Assembly (NCBI GenBank): GCA_026627065.1
Contig: JAPNUO010000004.1
Span: 189,495-253,494, forward strand
Source: Bacillota bacterium
GTDB taxonomy: Bacteria; Bacillota; Sulfobacillia; Sulfobacillales; Sulfobacillaceae
Reading direction: 5' to 3'
Length of the DNA stretch: 64,000 bases
Shown here in pieces: positions 63,588 through 64,000 of this stretch. Position 1 is the stretch's first letter. Each line of letters begins with the position of its first letter. The notes beneath the pieces were generated by a model, which saw only the letters and a program-made list of their open reading frames with translations, had not been told where the DNA came from and did not search any database. Position numbers and translations under genes: made by a program.

Positions 63588-64000
63588 ATGAGCGACGAGC
63601 CAGTGTTATTGGAGGAGGACCATGGTGCCGTGAGGCTTTTGCGCCTCAATCGGCCGCGCGTGTTAAACGCGCTGTCCGGCGAGCTTATGGAGGTGCTGTC
63701 TCGGCGGTTGACCGCCCTCGACCAGGACGAGCAGGTCCGCGTGGTGGTGTTGACCGGCAGCGACCGGGCGTTTGCGGCAGGAGCCGACATTCAGGAGCTC
63801 AAGGACAATACCGCCGTGAGCATGCTGGCCTCCAAGCAAATTAACCGCTGGGAGGCTATTCGGCAATTTACCAAACCGTTGATTGCCGCCGTGTCGGGCT
63901 GGGCGCTGGGAGGCGGGATGGAATTGGTTATGGCGTGCGACATGGTGATTGCAGCCGACAATGCGCAGTTTGGCCAGCCGGAAATCAAAATTGGGGTGAT
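63588..64000 (+). CDS. Enoyl-CoA hydratase/isomerase family protein, cut by the window end
   Basis: The first 137 codons are present. They show the crotonase fold: VRLLRLNRPRVLNALSGELM, the oxyanion-hole segment FAAGADIQELK, WALGGGMELVMACD with the first catalytic Glu, and GQPEIKIGV with the second catalytic Glu. Both acids indicate a true hydratase, not just an isomerase. It starts at ATG 63588 after AAAAGG and follows paaK by 41 bases, so a role in phenylacetate (PaaF/G-like) or fatty-acid breakdown is likely. Confidence 0.9.
   Translation, partial: MSDEPVLLEEDHGAVRLLRLNRPRVLNALSGELMEVLSRRLTALDQDEQVRVVVLTGSDRAFAAGADIQELKDNTAVSMLASKQINRWEAIRQFTKPLIAAVSGWALGGGMELVMACDMVIAADNAQFGQPEIKIGV

Overview
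This window looks like a chromosome segment from a GC-rich, endospore-forming Firmicute. The spore and phosphorelay genes (lonB, spoIVFA/B-like, a spo0B-like gene, spoIIP, a gerA-type operon), the T-box leaders and the mre-min-rplU-obg gene order support this. A thermoacidophilic Sulfobacillus-like lineage fits the base composition, the sulfide:quinone-reductase-like enzyme and the fused ATP sulfurylase/APS kinase. That genus-level assignment is inference; no marker gene here proves it.

Layout. 0-3.6 kb: tRNA-Leu and tRNA-Gly, then tig-clpP-clpX. 3.6-9.9 kb: a sulfotransferase divergent from a PAPS-synthesising fusion, a large secreted glycoside-hydrolase-like protein, and a small unknown protein. 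9.9-13.7 kb: a degraded accessory patch with IS4-, IS66-, IS3- and IS110-type remnants, a PIN-domain gene broken by an IS66 fragment, and an AbiEii-type gene cut by a stop codon next to an intact DUF6922-like partner. 14.1-18.8 kb: lonB-lon-ysxC, so the 3.6-14.1 kb block sits between clpX and lonB. 18.8-21.7 kb: phosphatase, acetyltransferase, lipoprotein and a solitary groES. 21.7-30.1 kb: T-box-valS-folC, then DUF4321-maf-radC-mreBCD. 30.2-43.7 kb: minCDE-rodA, spoIVFA/B-like, RNase E/G, rplU-prp-rpmA, a spo0B-like gene, obg, nadD, an RRM protein, yqeK and rsfS. 43.7-49 kb: accessory redox genes (SQR-like, FMN glutamate-synthase-like, YyaL-like, SDR). 49-52 kb: leuS behind a T-box-like leader, and a coupled small membrane gene. 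52-58 kb: Hsp20, an orphan sensor kinase and a gerA-gerC-gerB germinant receptor operon. 58-64 kb: holA, rpsT, fabF with a FapR-like operator, spoIIP, then paaK and a truncated crotonase.

How the parts fit. The conserved core handles protein quality control (trigger factor, ClpXP, both Lon proteases, GroES, Hsp20), cell shape and division-site selection (MreBCD, RodA, MinCDE), ribosome assembly (YsxC, Obg, RsfS, L21, L27, S20) and aminoacylation. Spore genes are woven through it. The sulfotransferase/PAPS pair and the SQR-like enzyme add sulfur chemistry.

Most notable points: altered signature motifs in the ATP sulfurylase domain; a MinC without its FtsZ-inhibiting N-terminal domain; a likely ACG start codon for rsfS; a groES without groEL or CIRCE but with a folded leader; a leuS leader whose T-box does not fit the leucine tRNA acceptor end; and a compact folded element before the orphan sensor kinase. 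I see no CRISPR array, prophage or complete new defence system.
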